A stretch of DNA of 21,790 nucleotides from an uncultured Lachnospiraceae bacterium (GTDB lineage: Bacteria; Bacillota; Clostridia; Lachnospirales; Lachnospiraceae). This document shows, piece after piece, positions 5,857 through 13,579 of the stretch. The translations under genes were made by a program, and so were the position numbers. The number at the start of each line of letters is the position of its first letter. The stretch's first letter is position 1. The stretch lies in contig CAJUHG010000038.1 in NCBI GenBank assembly GCA_910586005.1, forward strand, positions 1 through 21,790, given 5' to 3'. The notes below the pieces were generated by a model. That model ran no database searches and had not been told where the DNA came from. It saw only the letters and a program-made list of their open reading frames with translations.

Positions 5857-8775
5857 ATGCAGGTAATAGGAATTACTGGGGGGGTTGGAGCAGGAAAATC
5901 CTCCGTCTTGGAATATTTGGAACAAAATTACAAGGTAAAAAATCTAGTAGCAGATAGAATCGCTCGAATGCTTATGGAACCTGGGAGCAGATGTTACCAC
6001 AAATTGCTGAAATTCCTGCCAGTTGAAGTGTACAATGAAGATGAGACCATCAACCGTTCTGCATTGTCAACCATATTATTTAGTTCTGAAGAATTGAGAA
6101 AACGGGTTAATGAGGTTATGCACCCAGCGGTTAAGGAATATATCTTAGACAAGATAGAAGAACAAAAACGTATGGGAATCTTAGATTTTGTTATTATAGA
6201 AGCGGCTCTTTTAATTGAAGACCACTATGATGAGATTTGTGATGAATTATGGTATATCTATGCATCAGAGGAAATTAGAAAGAAGCGTTTGATGCGAACC
6301 AGAGGATATTCTGAGGAACAGATACAACAAATGTTTGATAGTCAACTTCCAGATGAAGTGTATCGCAAGTATTGTCAGGTAATTATTGATAATAACGGAA
6401 CGAGAGAAGAGACTTTTTATCGAGTTGCACAGGCAATTAGGGATGAAGAAGAATTAAATCGGATGGAGCAACAGATTAATGGTATTCCATTGGTATTTGG
6501 CTTAGATATTGGAACTAGAAATGTAGTGGGTACTGTGGGTTATCGGGAAGAAAATAATTTTTATGTAATTGCTCAATGCATAAAGGAGCATGAAACACGT
6601 TCTATGTTAGATGGACAGATACATGATATTGGGCGTGTAGGAAGAACCATTAACAGAGTAAAAAGAGACTTAGAAGAGCAATGTCATATGAATTTAAATG
6701 AAGTGTGTATTGCAGCAGCAGGACGTGTCTTAAAAACAGTGACCACCAGTGTAGAACATGTTTTTTCAGAGGAAGTTGTGGTATCAGGAGAAGATGTGCA
6801 TACTTTGGATTTGTTGGGAATTGAAAAAGCACAACAAATTTTAAATGAAAATAATGATACCAAATTTAAATTTTATTGTGTGGGATATTCCATAGTGAAG
6901 TATTATCTAAATGGAGATATCTTTTCTAATCTTGAGGGACATAAAGCAGAAGTGATTGGTGAAGATATTATTGTAACTTTCCTTCCAGAAGATGTTGTGG
7001 ATGGATTGTATTCTGCAGTAGGGTTGGCTGGATTAAAAGTGGCTGGTCTTACGCTAGAGCCTATTGCTGCCATTAATGTTGCCATTCCAGAAACTTTTCG
7101 TATGTTAAATATTGCATTGGTGGATGTGGGAGCAGGAACCAGCGATATTTCTGTAACCAAAGATGGAAGTATTATTGCTTATGGTATGATTCCATGTGCT
7201 GGAGATGAAATTACAGAATTATTAGTACAACATTATCTAGTAGATTTTAAGACTGCGGAACATATCAAACTAAGTTCCACTACAGAAGATGAAATTGAAT
7301 ATCAAGATATTATGATGATAAAGCATAAGATTACTGCACAAGAAGTATGGGATTTGGTACAACCATTGGTATTTCATTTAACAGAAAATATTGCAGCAAA
7401 GATTATAGAATTGAATGGTGGAAATACAGTAAGTGCAACTTTTATTGTAGGTGGTGGCGGAAAAGTACATGGATTTGTAGAACATTTAGCATCTGAGCTG
7501 CAACTTCCATTAGAACGTGTAGCACTTAGAGGAGAAGAAGTACTTCAGAACATTCATTTTGAACAACAGGAAATACAAAAAGACCCCTTAATTGTAACTC
7601 CAATTGGGATTTGCATTAGTTATTATGACCAAAAAAATAATTTTATCTTTGTGCGATTTAATGGGGAAAGAATAAAATTATATGATAATAATAAATTGAC
7701 AATTGTAGATGCAGCTTTACGCGCAGGATTTCCAAACGACCAACTGTTTCCGCGTAGAGGAAAAGAAATCAATTTTTATTTAAATGGAAAAAAGCGAATT
7801 ATTCGGGGAGAACCAGGAGAATCTGCTGTTGTACGTGTAAATGGCAGGGTAACTAGTATCAATGCAACCCTAGAGCCAAACAGTGAGATTATTATTGAGC
7901 CTTCCACGATTGGAGAGGCGGCAGTTTGTCGTTTGGAGGAGTTAGAGGAATATGGAAAATCTGTAATAACCTTTGAGGTGAATGGAAAGATGATTACTTG
8001 TCCCAAATTTGTAGAGGTAAATGGCAGTTTAGAGCCACCATATTATGAAATACAAGAAAATGACTGGGTAGAAATGCGCAGTTATTATACCGTTTCTCAA
8101 ATTATGGATTTTATGGATGTGGAAATTGATATGGATAGAGAAATTCTAGTAAATAATAAGCCAGCAGATTTGAATATGCAAGTGTATGAGAATTTTTCTG
8201 TTGAATGGGAAGTTATTGCTTATCGTACGCCACAGTCAGAAATTGATAATTTGTATAAACAGTCAGAAACTATATCAGAAAAAACAGAGGGAGAATCAGA
8301 AGAAGAGACAGAAACTATGGAAGAGTTAGAGACAAACTTTGAGATAAAAGAAGTTACAAAAAGTCAAGATGTTTCCAACGATGGGATAGATACTAGTAAG
8401 ATAGATACCGTTAATGAAGAAACAGAAGAAATAGAGGAAGAAAAAGAATTAACGCAAGAAGAATTAGAAGCTAAGTTTCTACAGTCACAACAAGAATCAG
8501 AACATGACATTCGCCCAACAATTGTAAAACGACCAGAACCAAAGCAAACCAAGGAAAAGACAGGAAATATTTCTGTGCAAGTGATTGTAAATAATACACC
8601 TATTATTTTGACAGGAAAATCTTCTTATGTATTTGTAGATGTATTTGATGCAATAGGATTTGATTTAAATTCAGGAAATGGAAGAGCTATTGTTACAAAA
8701 TTAAATAATGAAATGCCATCCTATACAGCTCCCCTACAGTATGGAGATGTAATTGAAATTTACTGGGAGGACTAA
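5857..8775 (+). CDS. coaE: Fusion of dephospho-CoA kinase (CoaE) with an FtsA/PilM-like ATPase
   Basis: One 972-residue frame joins two proteins. Residues 1 to about 200 are CoaE, which phosphorylates dephospho-CoA in the last step of CoA synthesis: P-loop GGVGAGKS at 8-15, D33 in VADRIA, EAALLIE in the CoA-binding region, RGYSEEQ in the lid, and a VIIDNNGT-like end. Residues about 210-570 are an actin/Hsp70-fold ATPase of the FtsA/PilM type, with phosphate-1 FGLDIGTRN (214-222), phosphate-2 VDVGAGTSD (422-430) and adenosine motif VGGGGKVHG (531-539). After this come about 220 residues of small repeated beta-rich modules, a Glu-rich linker (about 800-895), and a last module (about 905-972) ending PLQYGDVIEIYWED. 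There is no predicted signal or membrane segment. An internal ATG at 6463 (M203) precedes the ATPase, but only a weak GAAGAAG-like site is before it, so a separately translated ATPase is possible but not favoured. The start ATG 5857 follows AAAGGAG. The next gene begins 5 bases after the stop. The ATPase partner is unknown; cell division or envelope functions are inferred from the family. Confidence 0.9.
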   Translation: MQVIGITGGVGAGKSSVLEYLEQNYKVKNLVADRIARMLMEPGSRCYHKLLKFLPVEVYNEDETINRSALSTILFSSEELRKRVNEVMHPAVKEYILDKIEEQKRMGILDFVIIEAALLIEDHYDEICDELWYIYASEEIRKKRLMRTRGYSEEQIQQMFDSQLPDEVYRKYCQVIIDNNGTREETFYRVAQAIRDEEELNRMEQQINGIPLVFGLDIGTRNVVGTVGYREENNFYVIAQCIKEHETRSMLDGQIHDIGRVGRTINRVKRDLEEQCHMNLNEVCIAAAGRVLKTVTTSVEHVFSEEVVVSGEDVHTLDLLGIEKAQQILNENNDTKFKFYCVGYSIVKYYLNGDIFSNLEGHKAEVIGEDIIVTFLPEDVVDGLYSAVGLAGLKVAGLTLEPIAAINVAIPETFRMLNIALVDVGAGTSDISVTKDGSIIAYGMIPCAGDEITELLVQHYLVDFKTAEHIKLSSTTEDEIEYQDIMMIKHKITAQEVWDLVQPLVFHLTENIAAKIIELNGGNTVSATFIVGGGGKVHGFVEHLASELQLPLERVALRGEEVLQNIHFEQQEIQKDPLIVTPIGICISYYDQKNNFIFVRFNGERIKLYDNNKLTIVDAALRAGFPNDQLFPRRGKEINFYLNGKKRIIRGEPGESAVVRVNGRVTSINATLEPNSEIIIEPSTIGEAAVCRLEELEEYGKSVITFEVNGKMITCPKFVEVNGSLEPPYYEIQENDWVEMRSYYTVSQIMDFMDVEIDMDREILVNNKPADLNMQVYENFSVEWEVIAYRTPQSEIDNLYKQSETISEKTEGESEEETETMEELETNFEIKEVTKSQDVSNDGIDTSKIDTVNEETEEIEEEKELTQEELEAKFLQSQQESEHDIRPTIVKRPEPKQTKEKTGNISVQVIVNNTPIILTGKSSYVFVDVFDAIGFDLNSGNGRAIVTKLNNEMPSYTAPLQYGDVIEIYWED

Positions 8776-8780
8776 ACTTT

Positions 8781-9578
8781 ATGAAATTGTGCAGTATTGC
8801 CAGTGGCAGTAGTGGAAATTGTATTTTTGCTAGTTCTGATTCTATCAGCTTAATCATTGACGCTGGAATTAGTGGAAAACGAATAGAACAAGGTCTAAAT
8901 GAGATTGGTCATACTACAAAAGAAATAGATGGAATTTTAATTACACATGAACATTCTGATCACATTCATGGCTTAGGTGTAATCTCTAGAAGATATGAAA
9001 TTCCTATTTATGCTACAAAAGGGACAAAGGAAGCAATTTTAAACTGTAAAAGCATAGGTGAGATACCAGAAGGATTATTTCGGGAGATTGAAGCAGATAT
9101 AGATGTTACCATAGGAGACATTACAGTAAGCCCTATTGCTGTTTCACATGATGCTAAGCAACCTACAGCCTTTCTTTTGCGACAAGGAAAAAAGTCCACA
9201 GCAGTTCTGACAGATTTAGGAAAATATGATAATTATATTGTAGAAAAATTAAAATATTTGGATGTATTATTATTAGAGGCAAATCATGATGTACATATGT
9301 TACAAGTGGGAACATATCCCTATTATTTAAAACAGCGTATACTAGGAGAACAAGGACATTTATCAAATGAATTGTCAGGACAACTTTTAAGTCAGATTTT
9401 ACATGATAATTTTAAAACGGTGATTTTAGGACATTTAAGCAAGGAAAATAATTATGAAAGACTTGCTTATGAAACGGTGCGCTTAGAAATTGATATGGCA
9501 GATAATCCTTACCATGCAAAGGATTTTCCCATTCAGATAGCAAAGAGAGATGTGGTATCAGATGTTATAGAATTTTAA
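8781..9578 (+). CDS. MBL-fold metallohydrolase, YycJ/WalJ type
   Basis: The 265-residue product has the metallo-beta-lactamase metal motif T-HEHSDH at residues 56-61, an early LIIDAG strand (24-29), a later SHDAKQPTAF segment, LLLEANHD, and a C-terminal GHLSKENN. This order fits the YycJ/WalJ branch, cytosolic proteins with nuclease-like metal centres that in Bacillus sit beside the WalRK two-component genes and have been linked to coordination of replication with division. Here no walRK is near. The gene instead follows the CoaE-FtsA-like gene by 5 bases, with its GGGAGGA ribosome binding site inside the end of that gene, so the two are translationally close. Two-metal hydrolase chemistry is well supported; the substrate is not known. 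Confidence 0.88.
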   Translation: MKLCSIASGSSGNCIFASSDSISLIIDAGISGKRIEQGLNEIGHTTKEIDGILITHEHSDHIHGLGVISRRYEIPIYATKGTKEAILNCKSIGEIPEGLFREIEADIDVTIGDITVSPIAVSHDAKQPTAFLLRQGKKSTAVLTDLGKYDNYIVEKLKYLDVLLLEANHDVHMLQVGTYPYYLKQRILGEQGHLSNELSGQLLSQILHDNFKTVILGHLSKENNYERLAYETVRLEIDMADNPYHAKDFPIQIAKRDVVSDVIEF

Positions 9579-9593
9579 CTTAGGGAGGGAAAT

Positions 9594-9872
9594 ATGAAAG
9601 TAGATAGAACAATTATTACAGTAGTGGGAAAGGATACAGTAGGAATTATAGCAAAGGTATGTACTTATCTTGCAGATAACCGAATTAATGTGTTAGATAT
9701 TAGTCAGACCATTGTACAAGAATTCTTTAATATGATGATGATTGTAGACTTAAAGGATTCTTTAAAACCTTTTGATCAATGTGCCAAAGAACTAGAACAG
9801 GTTGGGGAAGAAATAGGAGTAACTATCAAATGCCAGCGAGAAGAAATCTTTCAAAAAATGCACAGAATTTAA
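9594..9872 (+). CDS. ACT domain protein, UPF0237 family
   Basis: The 92-residue product is a single ACT domain: a TIITVVGKDTVGIIAKV first strand and helix, a second strand RINVLDISQTIV, and MMMIVDL. ACT domains bind small ligands, often amino acids, and commonly work as dimers. It lacks an enzymatic partner domain, so it is probably a ligand sensor or partner protein. It starts at ATG 9594 after GGGAGGG and is followed 10 bases later by a UPF0210 gene. This UPF0237-UPF0210 pairing is frequent in Firmicutes, which suggests joint function. The ligand is unknown. Confidence 0.9.
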   Translation: MKVDRTIITVVGKDTVGIIAKVCTYLADNRINVLDISQTIVQEFFNMMMIVDLKDSLKPFDQCAKELEQVGEEIGVTIKCQREEIFQKMHRI

Positions 9873-9882
9873 GGAGTAAGCT

Positions 9883-11247
9883 ATGATAAATATCTGGGAA
9901 GTGAAAGAAACCAACAAAATGATTGAACAGGAGAATTTAGATGTTCGAACGATTACTTTAGGAATTAGTTTGTTGGATTGTATGGATTCTAATTTAGAAA
10001 AATTAAATGAAAATATTTATAAAAAAATTACTACAGTGGCTGCGAATCTAGTGGAAACTGGGGAAGAAATTGAACGAAACTATTGTATTCCTATTGTAAA
10101 TAAGAGAATTTCTGTTACACCAATCGCCTTAATTGGGCAATCAGCTTGTAAAACATCAGAAGATTTTGTAACAATTGCAAAAACTTTGGACCGTGCAGCT
10201 AAAACAGTAGGAGTGAATTTTATTGGTGGCTATTCTGCTCTTGTATCAAAGGGAATGACCTTGGGAGATGAGAATTTGATTCGTTCTATTCCAAAGGCTT
10301 TAGCTGAAACGGAGCGAGTATGTAGTTCTGTAAATGTAGGTTCTACAAAATCTGGAATCAATATGGATGCAGTAAGACTTATGGGGGAAATTGTACTTCA
10401 AACTGCAGAGTTTACAAGTACAACAGATTCTTTAGGATGTGCAAAATTGGTAATTTTTTGTAATGCACCAGATGATAATCCTTTTATGGCAGGAGCATTT
10501 CATGGAATAACAGAAGCAGATGCTATTATCAATGTAGGAGTTTCAGGTCCAGGAGTTGTAAAAAAAGCATTAGAACAAGTGCGGAAAGAGAATTTTGAAG
10601 TGCTTTGTGAAACAATTAAAAAAACGGCTTTTAAGATTACACGTGTAGGACAATTGGTGGCACAGGAAGCTAGTAGAAGAATGGGAATACCATTTGGTAT
10701 TATTGATTTATCTTTAGCTCCTACACCAGCAATTGGTGATTCAGTGGCAGAGATTCTTGAGGAAATTGGATTAGAATATGCTGGTGCACCAGGAACAACT
10801 GCAGCTCTTGCATTATTAAATGATCAGGTGAAAAAAGGTGGTATTATGGCCTCTTCTTATGTGGGAGGCTTAAGTGGAGCATTTATTCCTGTTAGTGAAG
10901 ATCAAGGAATGATTGATGCAGTGGAAACAGGGGCATTGACTTTGGAGAAACTAGAAGCGATGACATGTGTTTGCTCTGTGGGACTTGATATGATTGCAAT
11001 CCCAGGCAACGTGCCTGCCTCCACCATTTCTGGTATTATTGCAGATGAAATGGCAATTGGTATGATTAACCAAAAGACAACTGCCGTTCGCTTAATACCT
11101 GTAATTGGAAAAGAAGTTGGAGAAACAGTAGAGTTTGGAGGTCTTTTAGGACATGCACCAATCATGCCAGTAAATAAATTTGGATGTGAAGCTTTTATCA
11201 GTCGAGGTGGTAGAATTCCAGCACCAGTACATAGCTTTAAGAATTAG
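9883..11247 (+). CDS. PFL family protein, UPF0210 (DUF711)
   Basis: The 454-residue product matches the UPF0210/DUF711 family in length and in phrases such as VRTITLGISLLDCMD near the N-terminus, VNVGSTKSGINMDAVRLMG in the middle, and GLLGHAPIMPVN with an FISRGGRIPAP-like end. The family has a pyruvate formate-lyase-like barrel fold by structural classification, but I see no glycyl-radical loop of the PFL type, and no reaction is established for it. It lacks signal peptide or membrane segments and is probably cytosolic. The start ATG 9883 has AAGGAG overlapping the stop of the ACT-domain gene, so these two are almost certainly co-transcribed. A probable terminator follows at once. Confidence 0.9.
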   Translation: MINIWEVKETNKMIEQENLDVRTITLGISLLDCMDSNLEKLNENIYKKITTVAANLVETGEEIERNYCIPIVNKRISVTPIALIGQSACKTSEDFVTIAKTLDRAAKTVGVNFIGGYSALVSKGMTLGDENLIRSIPKALAETERVCSSVNVGSTKSGINMDAVRLMGEIVLQTAEFTSTTDSLGCAKLVIFCNAPDDNPFMAGAFHGITEADAIINVGVSGPGVVKKALEQVRKENFEVLCETIKKTAFKITRVGQLVAQEASRRMGIPFGIIDLSLAPTPAIGDSVAEILEEIGLEYAGAPGTTAALALLNDQVKKGGIMASSYVGGLSGAFIPVSEDQGMIDAVETGALTLEKLEAMTCVCSVGLDMIAIPGNVPASTISGIIADEMAIGMINQKTTAVRLIPVIGKEVGETVEFGGLLGHAPIMPVNKFGCEAFISRGGRIPAPVHSFKN

Positions 11248-11285
11248 AAATTGTGTGAATAATTATGCCTAATTTCACGATTTTT
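11248..11285 (+). terminator. Probable rho-independent terminator after the UPF0210 gene
   Basis: AAATTGTG (11248-11255) pairs with CACGATTT (11276-11283) using one G-U pair, around a 20-base loop, and the right arm runs into TTTTT (11281-11285). It starts directly after the stop codon and ends 10 bases before the -35 of the next promoter. The stem is A/T-rich, so it may be leaky. Confidence 0.5.
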
Positions 11286-11294
11286 AAAAAAAAT

Positions 11295-11323
11295 TTGTGA
11301 AAAAGCTCTAGATATGATATAAT
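11295..11323 (+). promoter_or_regulatory. Strong sigma-A type promoter for the acidic protein-hisHF operon
   Basis: TTGTGA (11295-11300), a 17-base spacer, and a consensus TATAAT (11318-11323) preceded by TG plus one base (extended -10). Transcription would start near 11330, giving a leader of about 70 bases. Confidence 0.8.
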
Positions 11324-11330
11324 ATTATAA

Positions 11331-11373
11331 GGCATTATACGCTCGAAAGGGCATAAGCTTTTGTAAGGCATAA
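11331..11373 (+). repeat. Three GGCATWA direct repeats in the leader
   Basis: GGCATTA at 11331-11337, GGCATAA at 11350-11356 and GGCATAA at 11367-11373 are spaced 19 and 17 bases apart, just after the expected transcription start. They could be an operator, an RNA-binding site or chance. No known regulator site is recognised. Confidence 0.45.
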
Positions 11374-11385
11374 GAATGAATCACC

Positions 11386-11393
11386 GGAGGTGG
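11386..11393 (+). promoter_or_regulatory. Ribosome binding site that fixes a TTG start
   Basis: GGAGGTGG is a near-perfect complement of the 16S rRNA tail. Its core GGAGG (11386-11390) lies 8 bases before TTG 11399. An in-frame GTG at 11390-11392 overlaps this site and has no ribosome binding site of its own, so TTG is preferred. Confidence 0.75.
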
Positions 11394-11398
11394 AATCT

Positions 11399-12937
11399 TT
11401 GAACGAGAGAGAAGATTATCTGGACCGATTACTGCGAGGAGTAGAGGGAGGTCCAGAAGAAGAAATCCCAGAAACGGAAGATGAGTTTTTGGGAGAGTTT
11501 GGTAATTCGTTTTCTCAAGAGGATGAAAATGAATTTTTGCAGGCTTTTGAAAGAAGCAAAAAAAAGTCAGATAGAGATGATACAGATTCAGATAAGAGCT
11601 TTGATATGGAAGATATTAACCATATTGTAGACAATGTTAAAAATAATGCATTAAATGATGTTGAAGATTTTGGCGATTTATATGATGAAAATGATTTGCC
11701 TATGGAAGAATCTTTATTGAATTTTTCTGAGGAAGATAAAGAGCTAGATGAAATTGAAACAAATTTTGAAGCTGATCATCCAGATGATTATGTAGTTAAT
11801 ACTACAGGTACAGCTACAAATGAAGAGGAACAATCGGAAGGTACTAGTGAAGAATCTTTAGATACGTTTTCTAATCTAGGAGAAGAAAATCAAGAAGATA
11901 CCTTACAACAAGAAGATTTGCAACCAAAGGAAGAACTTCCAGAAGATGAATTAACAACTATGGCAAAAGAACTAGCAATGGAAATTGACGAGCTAGGACT
12001 TGGAAGCAATGAAGAGGTATCTCAAGAGGAATCGAAAGGGCATTTAGAGGAACCAGAAAAGTCTCAAAAAGATGAGAAAAATAAAAAACTAGGATTTTTC
12101 AAAAGATTGTCAATTGCTTTATTTGGAGAAGAGGAAGAAAGTTTAGAGAATACAAATGATACTCTTCCAGAAATTAATGAAATTGATAATATATCAGATG
12201 AAAATATAGAGATTCTCAAAGAATTAGAAAATAAAAAAAATACACCTGTAGAAGATGAAAAAGCCAAAAAAGCTAAGAAGAAAAAAGAGCAAGCGGAAAA
12301 GAGAGCTCAAAAGAAGAAAGAAAAAGCAGAAAAGAAAGCTCAAAAACAACAAGCCAAACAAGCCAAACCAAAAAAGGAAAAGAAAGTGAAACCACCAAAG
12401 GTAGTAGAGAAAACGAAACCACTTCCAAAAGGTCCTGTGCGAATGATTGTATTGGTGGTAGCTTCTTTGGTGATTTTAATTTACTTAGCTAGCAATCAGA
12501 TAGAATACAGTAATAGTATTGCCGCTGCAAAGAAATATTATGAAGAGGGTAATTATGTAGAAGCATATACTTGTTTTGGGCAAGGAAAAAAGATAAAAGC
12601 AGCAGATGAAGAATTGTATACCAAGGCAAAACTCACTGCATATGTACAACAACAGATTAAAAACTATAAAATGTATCAAAAGCAGGATATGTATTCAGAA
12701 GCCTTGAGTTCTTTAATTTGTGGAATAGGAAGATATGATATTAATGTGTCAGATGCAGTAGAAGCAGGTGCAGCAATAGAATATGATAAAATGCTTGCAG
12801 ATTTAGAAAAAGCATTAGATAAGAATTATAAAATGACATTGGATAAAGCAAGAGAATTATATGATATTCGCGAAAAAGAGGACTATACTTATGCGTTGTA
12901 TGATATAATTGAAAATTTGGGACTTTTAGAAGAGTAA
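11399..12937 (+). CDS. Acidic single-pass membrane protein of unknown function
   Basis: I do not recognise this family. From TTG 11399 the product is about 512 residues. Residues 1 to about 225 are strikingly acidic and of low complexity, so probably disordered. An amphipathic segment KKLGFFKRLSIALFG lies at 229-243. A Lys/Ala/Glu-rich, helix-forming stretch covers about 286-343. One clear membrane segment of hydrophobic residues (about 349-369, IVLVVASLVILIYLA) follows. The last 140 residues contain two repeat-like helical units, AAAKKYYEEGNYVEAY and YKMYQKQDMYSEAL, that look TPR-like. The positive residues before the membrane segment suggest the acidic half is in the cytosol and the TPR-like part outside. 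There is no N-terminal signal peptide. It is first in an operon with hisH, which begins 24 bases downstream, behind a strong promoter. A scaffold or division/envelope role would be a guess. Confidence 0.85.
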   Translation: MNEREDYLDRLLRGVEGGPEEEIPETEDEFLGEFGNSFSQEDENEFLQAFERSKKKSDRDDTDSDKSFDMEDINHIVDNVKNNALNDVEDFGDLYDENDLPMEESLLNFSEEDKELDEIETNFEADHPDDYVVNTTGTATNEEEQSEGTSEESLDTFSNLGEENQEDTLQQEDLQPKEELPEDELTTMAKELAMEIDELGLGSNEEVSQEESKGHLEEPEKSQKDEKNKKLGFFKRLSIALFGEEEESLENTNDTLPEINEIDNISDENIEILKELENKKNTPVEDEKAKKAKKKKEQAEKRAQKKKEKAEKKAQKQQAKQAKPKKEKKVKPPKVVEKTKPLPKGPVRMIVLVVASLVILIYLASNQIEYSNSIAAAKKYYEEGNYVEAYTCFGQGKKIKAADEELYTKAKLTAYVQQQIKNYKMYQKQDMYSEALSSLICGIGRYDINVSDAVEAGAAIEYDKMLADLEKALDKNYKMTLDKARELYDIREKEDYTYALYDIIENLGLLEE

Positions 12938-12961
12938 TTTCATCCATTATAGGGAGGCAAT

Positions 12962-13576
12962 ATGATAGCGGTTATTGATTATGATGCAGGCAATTTAAAA
13001 AGTGTGGAAAAGGCTTTGAAATTTTTGGGAGAAGAAAGCTATATAACCAGAGACCGCAAAGAGATTTTAAATGCAAATAAAGTAATTCTTCCAGGAGTAG
13101 GTGCTTTTGGAAAGGCAATGGAAAATTTAAAGAAATTTGAATTGGATAAAATAATTCAGGAAGTGGTAAACAAGAAGACTCCATTTTTAGGTATTTGCCT
13201 AGGACTTCAACTTCTGTTTGAAGGTAGTGAGGAAAATGCTGGTGTGGAAGGTTTGCATATTTTAGATGGAAAAATTCTAAAAATACCTGATAAACCAGGT
13301 CTTAAGATACCACATATTGGCTGGAATTCCTTGTATTTACAGAATCAGGGAAAATTATTTGAGGGAATTGCAGAGGGGTCTTTTGTATATTTTGTACATT
13401 CCTTTTATTTAAAGGCAAAGAATAACTTCATTGTAAAAGCTTCCACAGAATATAGTGTGGATATTCATGCTGCTGTAGAACAGGAAAATGTTTTTGCATG
13501 TCAATTTCATCCTGAAAAAAGCAGTAGTGTAGGATTACAAATTTTAAATAATTTTGCAAAGATAGGGGAGGTATAA
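12962..13576 (+). CDS. hisH: Imidazole glycerol phosphate synthase, glutaminase subunit
   Basis: The 204-residue product is a class I glutamine amidotransferase. With HisF it releases ammonia from glutamine for the fifth step of histidine synthesis, making IGP and AICAR. Visible motifs are IDYDAGNLKSV at the N-terminus, LPGVGAFG (43-50), the nucleophile elbow GICLGLQ with C79, the HisH-specific PHIGWN, and QFHPEKS with H183 and E185, completing the catalytic triad. Length is normal. The start ATG 12962 follows GGGAGG. hisF begins 3 bases after its stop. Confidence 0.96.
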   Translation: MIAVIDYDAGNLKSVEKALKFLGEESYITRDRKEILNANKVILPGVGAFGKAMENLKKFELDKIIQEVVNKKTPFLGICLGLQLLFEGSEENAGVEGLHILDGKILKIPDKPGLKIPHIGWNSLYLQNQGKLFEGIAEGSFVYFVHSFYLKAKNNFIVKASTEYSVDIHAAVEQENVFACQFHPEKSSSVGLQILNNFAKIGEV

Positions 13577-13579
13577 CTT

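Noticed and set aside
6463..6465. Internal ATG as the start of a separate FtsA-like gene
   Set aside because: It has only a weak purine stretch upstream and the preceding frame has no stop, so a fused product is the simpler reading, though internal initiation cannot be excluded.
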